Positions 1-7,551 of a DNA stretch of 64,000 nucleotides are shown here, piece after piece. Under the pieces are notes generated by a model that saw only the letters and a program-made list of their open reading frames with translations, made no database searches and was not told where the DNA came from. The number at the start of each line of letters is the position of its first letter. Within the stretch, counting starts at the first letter, position 1. This stretch comes from Mucilaginibacter sp. L3T2-6 (GTDB taxonomy: Bacteria; Bacteroidota; Bacteroidia; Sphingobacteriales; Sphingobacteriaceae): assembly GCF_030519355.1 (NCBI RefSeq), contig NZ_JAUMKC010000001.1, positions 372,001 through 436,000 of the forward strand. The letters run 5' to 3'. A program made the position numbers and the translations under genes.

Positions 1-437
1 CGCTTGAGGCTGTTAAAAAGCAGATAGAGCCCATGGTTAAGAACATGGTAAAAGGCAAGCAGCTGACAGAAAAGTTACAAGCAGCCTTAAATGGTTCAGG
101 AAATATCGACCAGGTGGCTCAAAAATCAGGCGCTAAGGTTGTGCCGGTTCAGAACATAGTTTTCGCAAACCCTATTATTCCCGGCCGAACAGCAGAATAT
201 AAGGTTATTGGTTCTGTATTCGGTTCGCAGCCAAACAAGCTTTCCAAGGTTATCGACGGTCAGCAAGGGGTATTTGTATTCAGTGTCGACAGCTTTATTA
301 ATCCGGCGCCACTTACCAATACCGTAAAAGAGAAAGAAACATTGGCGCAGGGCCTGCTGCAGCGTTCGCAATCGCAGGTGTTTGACGCACTGAAAGATAA
401 GGCGAATGTAAAAGATTACAGGGCTAAGTTTTTATAA
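1..437 (+). CDS. C-terminal part of a SurA/PpiD-like peptidyl-prolyl isomerase (5' end outside window)
   Basis: The frame is open from the first bases of the window and ends at a TAA at 435-437, so only about the last 145 residues are visible. They contain alternating polar helices (KQIEPMVKNMVKGKQLTEKL; LLQRSQSQVFDALKDKANV) around a short beta-rich stretch. This is typical of the C-terminal region of SurA_N/PpiD-type periplasmic folding factors in Bacteroidota. The parvulin catalytic domain and membrane anchor would lie upstream of the window and cannot be checked. The assignment rests on overall resemblance, so the family is likely but not certain. Confidence 0.6.
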   Translation, partial: LEAVKKQIEPMVKNMVKGKQLTEKLQAALNGSGNIDQVAQKSGAKVVPVQNIVFANPIIPGRTAEYKVIGSVFGSQPNKLSKVIDGQQGVFVFSVDSFINPAPLTNTVKEKETLAQGLLQRSQSQVFDALKDKANVKDYRAKFL

Positions 438-555
438 GAACTTTTTGAAGTAATTTTGTATCCGGGATGAGTTAATACTTGTCCCGGATTTTTTGTTTTA
501 GCGACGCTCAGCAAGATAAAATCCTTTACTACAAACGCTTTGATAAAAAGAGTCC

Positions 556-563
556 TAACTTTG
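556..563 (+). promoter_or_regulatory. Bacteroidota-type -7 box (TAACTTTG) for the toxin-antitoxin pair
   Basis: TAACTTTG matches the TAnnTTTG -7 element known for the primary sigma factor of Bacteroidota. It lies only five bases before the ATG of the antitoxin at 569, so a transcript from it would be leaderless or nearly so. No clear -33 element was identified. Assignment is by consensus only. Confidence 0.45.
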
Positions 564-568
564 TAATT

Positions 569-769
569 ATGGCAACTATAACGGTACACCCAAAATCAGA
601 ACAACAAGCCAGCCTTTTTGAGCAGTTGGCTATTGCGTTAAACGTTCCTTTTGAAAGAAAGGAACAAGATGCATACGACCCTGAATTTGTTGCTAAAATA
701 CTTGAGGGTAGTAAAGAGGTGGCGGACGGGAAGGGCACGAAAATCCGGCTGGAAGACTTATGGAAATAG
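569..769 (+). CDS. DUF2683-like antitoxin of a YoeB-type toxin-antitoxin pair
   Basis: This 66-residue acidic protein starts MATITVHPKSEQQ. The ATG at 569 is preferred over an in-frame TTG at 479 because the upstream stretch is low quality and a promoter-like box lies at 556-563. The pattern AYDPEFVAKILEGSKEVADG is typical of the DUF2683 antitoxins that precede YoeB/Txe toxins in Bacteroidota. The N-terminal part would bind DNA or dimerise and the C-terminal part would wrap the toxin (family knowledge). Its last 10 bases overlap the toxin gene, implying translational coupling. The partner toxin is broken, so the antitoxin may now be an orphan. Confidence 0.7.
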   Translation: MATITVHPKSEQQASLFEQLAIALNVPFERKEQDAYDPEFVAKILEGSKEVADGKGTKIRLEDLWK

Positions 770-1034
770 TTTATTCCAGCCGTGCACTAAGTGATTTAGA
801 TTTTTGGAAAAAATCAGGTAACAAAAAGGTTCAAAAGAAAATCTACGACCTGATAGCCGATATCATTGAACATCCTTTTGAAGGTATCGGCAAGCCGGAG
901 CCTCTAAAACATGCACTTTCCGGAAAGTGGTCAAGACGTATCAATAGCGAGCATAGATTAGTTTAGAAATATTGCCCATTAACGATATCGTTATTTTGAG
1001 TATTCTCTCTTTAAAAGGCCACTACGAAAAATAA
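760..1034 (+). pseudogene. yoeB: Frameshifted YoeB/Txe-family mRNA-cleaving toxin
   Basis: The frame from ATG 760 gives 68 residues containing the YoeB hallmarks PFEGIGKPEPLKH (Glu47), WSRRI and EHRLV (Arg66), then stops at TAG 964-966. Moving one frame from 966 gives EILPINDIVILSILSLKGHY followed by EK and a stop at 1032-1034. This is exactly the expected YoeB C-terminus, including the His-Tyr pair that in E. coli YoeB is catalytic (His83, Tyr84). Loss of one base, most simply the T of a Tyr codon after HRLV, explains the break. The truncated product lacks the catalytic His-Tyr and is probably inactive. A sequencing error cannot be excluded. Confidence 0.85.
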
Positions 1035-1061
1035 TACTGTATAGAGAAACGAAATAAAACA

Positions 1062-1577
1062 ATGGAAATACAGGAAAATATCATAAATAAGGTTGCACAG
1101 AGCGGATTGGTAACGCTGGACCCTGCTGCATTTTATCCGCAAGGCGAAAGAGTTGTGTATGATATAAAGGATAATCTTTTTATGGAGCTTATTCTAAAAG
1201 AAAAGGATTTCAGGGAGTTTGTAAAGGGTCATGACTGGGCCCAATACCAGGATAAATATGTTGCGTTAACCTGCACAGCTGACGCTATTGTGCCTGCCTG
1301 GGCTTACATGCTGCTGGCGAACCGGCTCGCGCCTTATGCCAAAGAAGTCGTATTTGGTGATGCGGAGGTACTGGAAACCGTATTGTTTGTTAAAAGCGTT
1401 GCCGGCCTGGATGTTGAGCAATATCGTGACCAGCGCATAGTGATCAAAGGCTGCGGCGATATCCCGGTACCGGTATCTGCATACGTTGAGTTAACTAAAA
1501 AGCTTACGCCTGTTGTAAAAAGCCTGATGTTCGGAGAGCCGTGCTCAACCGTGCCGATTTATAAGAGAAAAGATTAA
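1062..1577 (+). CDS. DUF2480 family protein
   Basis: The 171-residue soluble protein has no signal peptide or membrane segment. It is recognised as the Bacteroidota DUF2480 family from the N-terminus (INKVAQSGLVTLDPAAFYP), a central block ending in AIVPAWAYMLLANRLAPYA, and a second similar block IPVPVSAYVELTKKLTPVV. The two blocks (around residues 60-100 and 135-160) look like an internal repeat. The function is not established for the family. The gene stands alone between the broken toxin locus and DUF3108. Confidence 0.8.
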   Translation: MEIQENIINKVAQSGLVTLDPAAFYPQGERVVYDIKDNLFMELILKEKDFREFVKGHDWAQYQDKYVALTCTADAIVPAWAYMLLANRLAPYAKEVVFGDAEVLETVLFVKSVAGLDVEQYRDQRIVIKGCGDIPVPVSAYVELTKKLTPVVKSLMFGEPCSTVPIYKRKD

Positions 1578-1756
1578 ACAAAACACGGAAGGCTACCGGG
1601 TTTTAAAACTAAGTAAGCGTTAATGAGCAGATATTTATCTTGAAATTGTAATATTCATCTATAATAATTTACCTAACGCATAGTTTATAGTCAAAGCCTT
1701 AAATAACAATACATACAATTGATTGTAATTAAGAAACAGGCTAATAATCCTACCAG

Positions 1757-2542
1757 ATGAATAAATACATTCTGACTTTACTTTCCCTTATATTTTTTAC
1801 AGGTACATCATTAGGGCAGGAGAAAGAGATCACCTACCTGGGCGAACCGTCGTTTAAACCCGGAGAAGAGTTAAGCTATAAATTGAAATACGGATTTTTT
1901 ACTGCTGCCGAAGCTGTGATAAGAGTGGGCGAAAGCGATAAAAAATTTGAAGGTAAGCCGGCTTACCATATCGTTGCCGATGCCAAAACGGCCGGTACTT
2001 TTGATTTTTTTTATAAGGTACGTAATCGCTACGAAACGTATGTGGATGAGAAGACACTGGAGCCATACTTTTATACCGAAAACCGTAAGGAGGCCAGCTA
2101 CCGGCATACGGATAACGTAACCTTTGACCATAACACGGGAAAGATAACCGCCGCAAAGGGTGTCTATCCGTTTAAGGCCCCGACTTTCGACTTCTTATCA
2201 GCATATTACTTTGCACGAAGCATTGATATATCGAATATTAAAGTCGGGGATAAGTTTAAGCTGTATTATTTCCTGGAAGACGGGATACACTCAATGGAAA
2301 TAACCTATTCAGGCAAAGAAAAAATGGATTGCTCAGTAGGCACGTTTAATTGTTTAAAGTTTAACCCTACAATTATCCCGGGCAGGGTGTTCCGTAAAAG
2401 CAGTAAGCTATATTTGTGGATTACTGATGATAAAAATCGCATACCTGTAAAAGCGCACGTTGAATTGATTGTCGGCAGCATAACGATGGATTTAACGGGA
2501 GCTAAAAATTTGAAGTTTCCGCTGAATCCCTTAAAAAAATAA
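1757..2542 (+). CDS. DUF3108 family secreted protein
   Basis: The 261-residue protein starts with a signal peptide (MNKYILTLLSLIFFTGTSLG, cleavage near residue 20). The mature part is beta-rich with the DUF3108 pattern: GEELSYKLKYGFFTAAEAVI near residues 35-60, YHIVADAKT, and RNRYETYVDEKTLEPYFY. It ends with a VKAHVELIVGSITMDLTG strand and is probably periplasmic or outer-membrane associated. The family function is unknown. The stop is directly followed (2 bp) by the DUF3109 gene, so the two are probably co-transcribed. Confidence 0.8.
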   Translation: MNKYILTLLSLIFFTGTSLGQEKEITYLGEPSFKPGEELSYKLKYGFFTAAEAVIRVGESDKKFEGKPAYHIVADAKTAGTFDFFYKVRNRYETYVDEKTLEPYFYTENRKEASYRHTDNVTFDHNTGKITAAKGVYPFKAPTFDFLSAYYFARSIDISNIKVGDKFKLYYFLEDGIHSMEITYSGKEKMDCSVGTFNCLKFNPTIIPGRVFRKSSKLYLWITDDKNRIPVKAHVELIVGSITMDLTGAKNLKFPLNPLKK

Positions 2543-2544
2543 TA

Positions 2545-3108
2545 ATGATAGAGGTTGGCACTGTATTACTGCACGAGGATGTAGTAAAAGAAAATTTTGT
2601 TTGTAACCTGAATAAGTGCAAGGGAGCCTGCTGCCTGGAAGGCGACTCTGGTGCGCCATTGGATGCAAATGAACTCGACATACTGAACGAAATCTACCCG
2701 AAAGTGAAACCCTTTATGACTGCCAAAGGCATAGCCACTGTTGAAAGGGAGGGTACCTATGTACAGGATTTTGAAGGCGATTACACCACGCCTTGCGTAG
2801 ACAAAAATAAAGAATGCGCATACGTGATATTTGAGAATGGCATCACAAAATGCGCCATCGAGAAAGCATATGAGCATGGTGTTACCGACTGGAAAAAACC
2901 AATCTCATGCCATCTTTACCCCATCCGCATAACGAAATACCCTGAATTTGATGTGCTGAATTACGACCGGTGGAGCATCTGCAGCCCGGCTTGCACTTTT
3001 GGTAATGAATTAAAAGTACGTGTTTACGAATTTTTGAAGGCCCCGCTTATCCGCAAGTATGGCGAAGAGTGGTATGCTGAACTGGAAGATTTTGTGGACG
3101 GGATGTGA
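2545..3108 (+). CDS. DUF3109 family cysteine-rich protein
   Basis: The 187-residue cytosolic protein contains many conserved cysteines: CNLNKCKGACCLEGDSG near residues 20-35, TPCVDKNKECAYVIFENGITKCAIE near 80-105, ISCHLYPIRI near 120 and SICSPAC near 145. This is the DUF3109 pattern, probably a metal or Fe-S binding protein (inference from the Cys distribution). It starts 2 bp after the DUF3108 stop. The exact role is unknown. Confidence 0.82.
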   Translation: MIEVGTVLLHEDVVKENFVCNLNKCKGACCLEGDSGAPLDANELDILNEIYPKVKPFMTAKGIATVEREGTYVQDFEGDYTTPCVDKNKECAYVIFENGITKCAIEKAYEHGVTDWKKPISCHLYPIRITKYPEFDVLNYDRWSICSPACTFGNELKVRVYEFLKAPLIRKYGEEWYAELEDFVDGM

Positions 3109-3138
3109 GCTGCTTTAGAAAAGATGTGCGAATGTGAG

Positions 3139-3182
3139 GGATATGCAAATGTGCTGATGCCTGTTTTTTAATTCGCATATCC
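3139..3182. terminator. Inverted repeat between convergent DUF3109 and upp genes
   Basis: The arms 3139-3150 (GGATATGCAAAT) and 3171-3182 (ATTCGCATATCC) pair with one mismatch. The position between two convergent genes suggests a shared terminator. The loop contains a T-run (3163-3169) but no long T-run follows the arms. Confidence 0.45.
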
Positions 3183-3187
3183 GCATA

Positions 3188-3832
3188 TCAAACCTTCTCA
3201 CCATACGCTAAGTCCCCCGCGTCGCCCAGGCCAGGAACAATATAGGCCTTGCTGGTCATTTCCTCATCAACCGCACCAAGCCACAATTTGGCTTTGGGTA
3301 AATTGGCACGCACGTGGGCAATACCTTCAGTGCTGGCTATTACCGCAGCAATATGCAGCTCTTTGATTTTATATTGGGCTATCAGCTCTTTACAGACCTG
3401 TACGATGCTTTGTCCGGTAGCCAGCATGGTGTCGCACATGATAAATATCTTTCCATCCAGCTCCGGTGCAGAAATGTGGTCGACATTAATTATGAACGCG
3501 CCGGTTTTTTTAACCTTGCGGTATGCAGTGGCAAACAGCGACGCGGCATCTTCGAAATAATTCAGGAAACCCTGGTGAAACGGCAGACCGGCCCTCAGGA
3601 TGGTGCCCAAAACCAACTCGCCAACGGGGAGATTGACATTGGCTGTTCCCAATGGCGTTTGTACCTCAAACTCGTCGTAATGTAATGACTTGCTCATCTC
3701 GTAAGCCAGTATCTCGCCAATCCGCGTAAGATTGGCACGAAAACGGGCTTTTTCCTGCTGGATACTAACATCGCGGAGCTCGGCCAAAAACTTATTGGCG
3801 ATGGTGTTGGTTTGATTGAGGACGAAGACCAT
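3188..3832 (-). CDS. upp: Uracil phosphoribosyltransferase
   Basis: The enzyme converts uracil and PRPP to UMP in pyrimidine salvage. The 214-residue protein has the ILRAGLP segment (residues 78-84), the PRPP loop CDTMLATGQS (133-142; the canonical form is DPMLATGGS) and the C-terminal uracil-binding segment YIVPGLGDAGDLAYG. The loop variation is moderate and the other signatures are intact. The gene is transcribed alone, divergent from uvrB. Confidence 0.93.
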   Translation of the reverse strand: MVFVLNQTNTIANKFLAELRDVSIQQEKARFRANLTRIGEILAYEMSKSLHYDEFEVQTPLGTANVNLPVGELVLGTILRAGLPFHQGFLNYFEDAASLFATAYRKVKKTGAFIINVDHISAPELDGKIFIMCDTMLATGQSIVQVCKELIAQYKIKELHIAAVIASTEGIAHVRANLPKAKLWLGAVDEEMTSKAYIVPGLGDAGDLAYGEKV

Positions 3833-4043
3833 AGGCTAAAGATTAGAGGCTAGTTGATCAGAGATCAGTTATGAAAACAGAACAGCTATTGTATGACGCT
3901 TGTTTTGAGGATAAATCTACAAAATTTAGATTTTAAAATGATGCTGACATACAGTTGTCATTCTTGTTGCTTTGCTTTGAAACATGGACTGGAATTTGAC
4001 ACAAAGGACATTAACTATTCGCTAACCTCTGGCCGCTAATCAT

Positions 4044-4051
4044 TAACTTTG
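4044..4051 (+). promoter_or_regulatory. Bacteroidota-type -7 box (TAACTTTG) of uvrB
   Basis: TAACTTTG ends seven bases before the uvrB ATG at 4059 and matches TAnnTTTG. The same octamer lies at a similar distance before the antitoxin gene at 569. The transcript would have almost no leader. Assignment is by consensus. Confidence 0.5.
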
Positions 4052-4058
4052 TATATAC

Positions 4059-6089
4059 ATGGATTTTAAATTAACCTCTCAATATAAGCCCACCGGCGAC
4101 CAGCCTGAAGCCATAAGACAGCTGGTTGAAGGCGTAAATAATGGCGACCCCTTTCAAACGTTACTTGGCGTAACAGGTTCAGGTAAAACGTTTACGATCG
4201 CCAATGTTATAGAGCAAACGCAAAAGCCCACATTGATACTAAGCCACAACAAAACGCTGGCTGCGCAGCTGTATGGCGAGTTTAAACAGTTTTTTCCGGA
4301 GAACGCAGTTAATTACTTCGTGTCTTACTACGACTACTATCAGCCTGAAGCATTCATCCCAACCACCAATACTTACATCGAAAAGGATTTGCAGATAAAT
4401 GATGAGATCGAAAAGCTCCGCTTGCGCACAACCTCGGCGTTGATGTCGGGCCGGAGGGACGTGATCGTGGTATCGTCTATATCCTGTATTTACGGTATGG
4501 GTAACCCGGACGATTTTAAGGATTCGGTTTTTAAGTTTGCGGTAGGTACACGCATCAGCCGTAATGCATTCCTGCACCGGTTAGTAGAAATATTATATTC
4601 CAGGACCACTGCCGACTTTAAACGCGGGACATTCAGGGTTAAGGGCGATACGGTTGATATTTTTCCGGCTTATATGGATCATGCTTATCGTATTTCTTTC
4701 TTTGGGGATGATATAGAAGAGTTGTCAACTTTCGACGTCGGTACCGGCAAAACGCTGGAAAAGATGACCCATATGGTGCTTTACCCGGCCAACCTGTACG
4801 TGGCGCCGCGCGAGCGTTTTTTGCAATCAATATGGGCGATACAGGCCGAGCTGGAAACCCGCAAAAAGCAGTTTATAGATGATGGACGTTTCCTGGAAGC
4901 TAAACGATTGGAAGAACGCGTTAATTACGACCTGGAAATGATACGTGAACTGGGGTATTGCTCGGGTATCGAGAACTATTCGAGATTTTTTGATGGCCGT
5001 CAGCCCGGCGCAAGGCCATTCTGTTTATTGGATTATTTTCCTGATGATTACCTGATGGTGATTGACGAAAGCCATGTTACCGTGCCGCAGATCAGGGCGA
5101 TGTATGGAGGTGACAGGTCGAGGAAAATATCGCTGGTAGACTATGGCTTCCGCCTGCCTGCAGCGCTGGATAACCGTCCGCTGAATTTCCAGGAGTTTGA
5201 ACGGTTAGCCCCGCAGACTATTTATGTAAGTGCCACTCCCGGCGATTTTGAGCTGGAAAAATCAGGTGGTGTGGTAGTTGAGCAGGTGATACGTCCGACC
5301 GGTTTGCTCGACCCCGTGATTGACGTGCGCCCGGTTATAAACCAGGTAGACGACCTGTTAGAAGAGGTTGACAAGACCGTTAAGATGGGCGACCGCGTAT
5401 TGGTGACCACCCTAACCAAACGCATGGCCGAAGAACTGGCCAAATACATGGACAGGCTGGGCATCAAATGCCGCTACATACACTCCGAGGTGAAAACCCT
5501 GGAAAGGGTGGAAATACTTCGCGGATTGCGGCTTGGCGTATTTGATGTGCTCATCGGTATTAACCTGTTACGGGAGGGATTAGACCTGCCGGAAGTGTCA
5601 CTGGTGGCTATATTGGATGCCGACAAAGAAGGTTTTTTACGCAGCGAACGCTCTTTAATACAAACCATTGGGCGCGCCGCCCGTAACGACCGTGGAAGGG
5701 TGATTATGTACGCTGACACTATTACCGACAGTATGCAGATCACTATTGATGAAACCAACCGCCGCCGCGATATACAGATTGCCTATAATACCAAAAACGG
5801 CATAATACCGCTGACAGTTGGTAAATCGCGGGAGGAAATTATAGAACAGACTTCGGTTATGGACTTTAAGGGCGGAGTGCAGAAAGCTTATGTAGAGGAA
5901 ACGGCCGTTAGTCTTGCTGCCGATCCGATCGTGGCCTATATGACCAAACCTGATTTGAAAAAATCGATAGAAAACACTAAAAAAGAAATGCTTGCCGCAG
6001 CGAAAAACATGGACTTCCTCCTTGCTGCCAAGCTACGAGACGAAATGTTTGCGCTGGAAAAAATGATGGAAGAGAAGTTTGAAAATTGA
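4059..6089 (+). CDS. uvrB: Excinuclease ABC subunit B
   Basis: UvrB is the damage-verifying helicase-like subunit of nucleotide excision repair. The 676-residue protein carries Walker A GVTGSGKT (37-44), the damage-probing beta-hairpin region with [12 protein letters not shown] (about 90-105), the DEAD-like box VIDESH, helicase motif [20 protein letters not shown] and QTIGRAARN, and a C-terminal UVR motif (about 635-670, [21 protein letters not shown]) that contacts UvrC. Length is normal. The gene is monocistronic, and its partners uvrA and uvrC are not in the window. Confidence 0.98.
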   Translation: MDFKLTSQYKPTGDQPEAIRQLVEGVNNGDPFQTLLGVTGSGKTFTIANVIEQTQKPTLILSHNKTLAAQLYGEFKQFFPENAVNYFVSYYDYYQPEAFIPTTNTYIEKDLQINDEIEKLRLRTTSALMSGRRDVIVVSSISCIYGMGNPDDFKDSVFKFAVGTRISRNAFLHRLVEILYSRTTADFKRGTFRVKGDTVDIFPAYMDHAYRISFFGDDIEELSTFDVGTGKTLEKMTHMVLYPANLYVAPRERFLQSIWAIQAELETRKKQFIDDGRFLEAKRLEERVNYDLEMIRELGYCSGIENYSRFFDGRQPGARPFCLLDYFPDDYLMVIDESHVTVPQIRAMYGGDRSRKISLVDYGFRLPAALDNRPLNFQEFERLAPQTIYVSATPGDFELEKSGGVVVEQVIRPTGLLDPVIDVRPVINQVDDLLEEVDKTVKMGDRVLVTTLTKRMAEELAKYMDRLGIKCRYIHSEVKTLERVEILRGLRLGVFDVLIGINLLREGLDLPEVSLVAILDADKEGFLRSERSLIQTIGRAARNDRGRVIMYADTITDSMQITIDETNRRRDIQIAYNTKNGIIPLTVGKSREEIIEQTSVMDFKGGVQKAYVEETAVSLAADPIVAYMTKPDLKKSIENTKKEMLAAAKNMDFLLAAKLRDEMFALEKMMEEKFEN

Positions 6090-6171
6090 CGTTTGTGCGA
6101 ATGAATTTTATTTGCGACTAAGTAAAATCTCTGAATTCAATTGTAAATTTGAACTAATAGAAGAGTAAGCC

Positions 6172-6759
6172 ATGCAGTTATCAGACCTTGATTTGACGAA
6201 AACCTACAGTTACGCGGATTACCTTCAATGGACTTTTGAAGATAGGCTGGAGCTGATTAAAGGCAAAATCTTTAAGATGACGCCTGCACCGGCATCTGTA
6301 CATCAGCGCTTGTCGTGGGTAATATCAGGAGAACTTTACAATTATCTTAAAGGGAAAACCTGCAAAGCCTATGCTGCCCCTTTTGATGTAAGGTTACCAC
6401 GAAAAGGTGTCAATGATGATAAGAAGATTTTTACTGTAGTTCAGCCGGATGTTTGTATTATTTGTGACCCTACAAAGATTGACGCACGCGGCTGTACCGG
6501 TGCGCCAGACATAATTATTGAAATACTCTCTCCTGGTAATAATCAAAAAGAAGTCCGGAATAAATATGAGGTTTACGAGGAATCGGGGATAAGGGAATAT
6601 TGGTTAGTGTCGCCACAGGATAAAACATTTTTAATATATACGTTGGTTGATGGTCATTATCAGGCGTCAAGGCCATTAGCCGAAGGTGATATAGTAACTA
6701 CCTCTATACTTCCCGGCTTCGAGCTTAGCCTGCAAACTGTGTTCGAAGAGATAAATTAG
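6172..6759 (+). CDS. Uma2 family (DUF820) endonuclease-like protein
   Basis: The 195-residue protein has the Uma2 fold signature of the PD-(D/E)XK superfamily: VQPDVCIICDP (about 87-97), APDIIIEILSPGN (about 110-122) with the acidic active-site residues, and YEESGIREYWLVSP (about 133-146). N-terminal LTKTYSYADYLQWTFEDRLELIKG is also typical. Members are scattered in genomes and are often viewed as mobile or defence-like nucleases of unknown target. No partner gene is next to it. Confidence 0.85.
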   Translation: MQLSDLDLTKTYSYADYLQWTFEDRLELIKGKIFKMTPAPASVHQRLSWVISGELYNYLKGKTCKAYAAPFDVRLPRKGVNDDKKIFTVVQPDVCIICDPTKIDARGCTGAPDIIIEILSPGNNQKEVRNKYEVYEESGIREYWLVSPQDKTFLIYTLVDGHYQASRPLAEGDIVTTSILPGFELSLQTVFEEIN

Positions 6760-6853
6760 CTAATTATACGTTCTGCTGATGTAACAACCCCTATCACCTA
6801 AACGTCATAAAACCAGGCAAAATCAGATAAAAACAATTTTGCCGTTATAATAT

Positions 6854-6861
6854 TATATTTG
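6854..6861 (+). promoter_or_regulatory. Bacteroidota-type -7 box (TATATTTG) before the DUF4834 gene
   Basis: TATATTTG lies 19 bases before the ATG at 6881 and matches TAnnTTTG. No clear -33 box was identified. Confidence 0.5.
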
Positions 6862-6880
6862 CAGACTTAACTGTGTAAAG

Positions 6881-7162
6881 ATGTTCAGGATACTATTAGA
6901 ATTCCTTTTAACCGTTATATTTATCTTATGGGTAATAAAGGCGCTTGTGCGTTTTTTGCTGCCCATGCTTTTTCAAAGTGTAGTAAATAAGGCGCAGGAC
7001 CAATACCAAAACCAGCAGCAACAAAGCCAGCAGCGCAATTACCAGGGACAGAGCCCGCCTAAGCCGGATGGCAAAGTTAAGGTTGATTATGTCCCCGAAA
7101 ACAATAAGCCCATACTGCCTGATACTGAAGGTGAATTTATTGACTACGAAGAAATAAAATAA
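6881..7162 (+). CDS. DUF4834 family small membrane protein
   Basis: The 93-residue protein has one N-terminal membrane segment (about 3-30, ILLEFLLTVIFILWVIKALV), a Gln/Asn-rich linker (about 40-60) and a short conserved acidic tail ending DTEGEFIDYEEIK. This matches the DUF4834 family of Bacteroidota. Function is unknown. The stop overlaps the ATG of the next gene by one base (TAATG), so the two are translationally coupled. Confidence 0.75.
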   Translation: MFRILLEFLLTVIFILWVIKALVRFLLPMLFQSVVNKAQDQYQNQQQQSQQRNYQGQSPPKPDGKVKVDYVPENNKPILPDTEGEFIDYEEIK

Positions 7163-7452
7163 TGCTGACACAACAGGACGTTTTTAAACGACGGCCGGGA
7201 CACAAAAACACGCCTGAAGCGATAAAATTGATTATCGCTAACTTTATAGTTATCTCCGCGGGCGAGGCTTTGTGTTTTAATCCTCATCATATCAGCTGGT
7301 TTTTCTGGGTAATTGTTGGCGGCCTGGTTGTTTATAATTTCTTTTCACTCCGCAAAAACCTGGAGGTTTACAGTAAAACCGATAAAATTACTTACCTCGT
7401 TAGTACCATTGTTATCGCAGCTTTGGTAGTGCTTGTTTATTTTTTCCAGTAA
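7162..7452 (+). CDS. Small membrane protein of unknown function
   Basis: The 96-residue protein has three likely membrane segments: about residues 20-36 (LIIANFIVISAGEAL), 44-62 (SWFFWVIVGGLVVYNFF) and 77-95 (YLVSTIVIAALVVLVYFF). The short N-terminus is basic (KRRPGHKNTPEA). It is coupled to the DUF4834 gene by a one-base overlap. I do not recognise a family, but the coding frame, hydrophobic pattern and coupling support a real gene. Confidence 0.65.
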   Translation: MLTQQDVFKRRPGHKNTPEAIKLIIANFIVISAGEALCFNPHHISWFFWVIVGGLVVYNFFSLRKNLEVYSKTDKITYLVSTIVIAALVVLVYFFQ

Positions 7453-7551
7453 AGGATAACAGCCTCAACAATTCGCTTAAACAATAATTTACTTTCTCAT
7501 TCTAATTTTTATTTTTGAGGAATTAATATTATCCCTTTTTATAAAACTTAG

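Noticed and set aside
4239-4577. Long minus-strand frames within uvrB (and similar shadows in eno, metK, nuo genes)
   Set aside because: They are antisense to strongly conserved coding regions and have no recognisable protein content.
6172-7452. Uma2 protein with the following small membrane genes as a defence system
   Set aside because: The small genes have their own promoter-like box and DUF4834 is a core-type gene; there is no evidence of a functional link.
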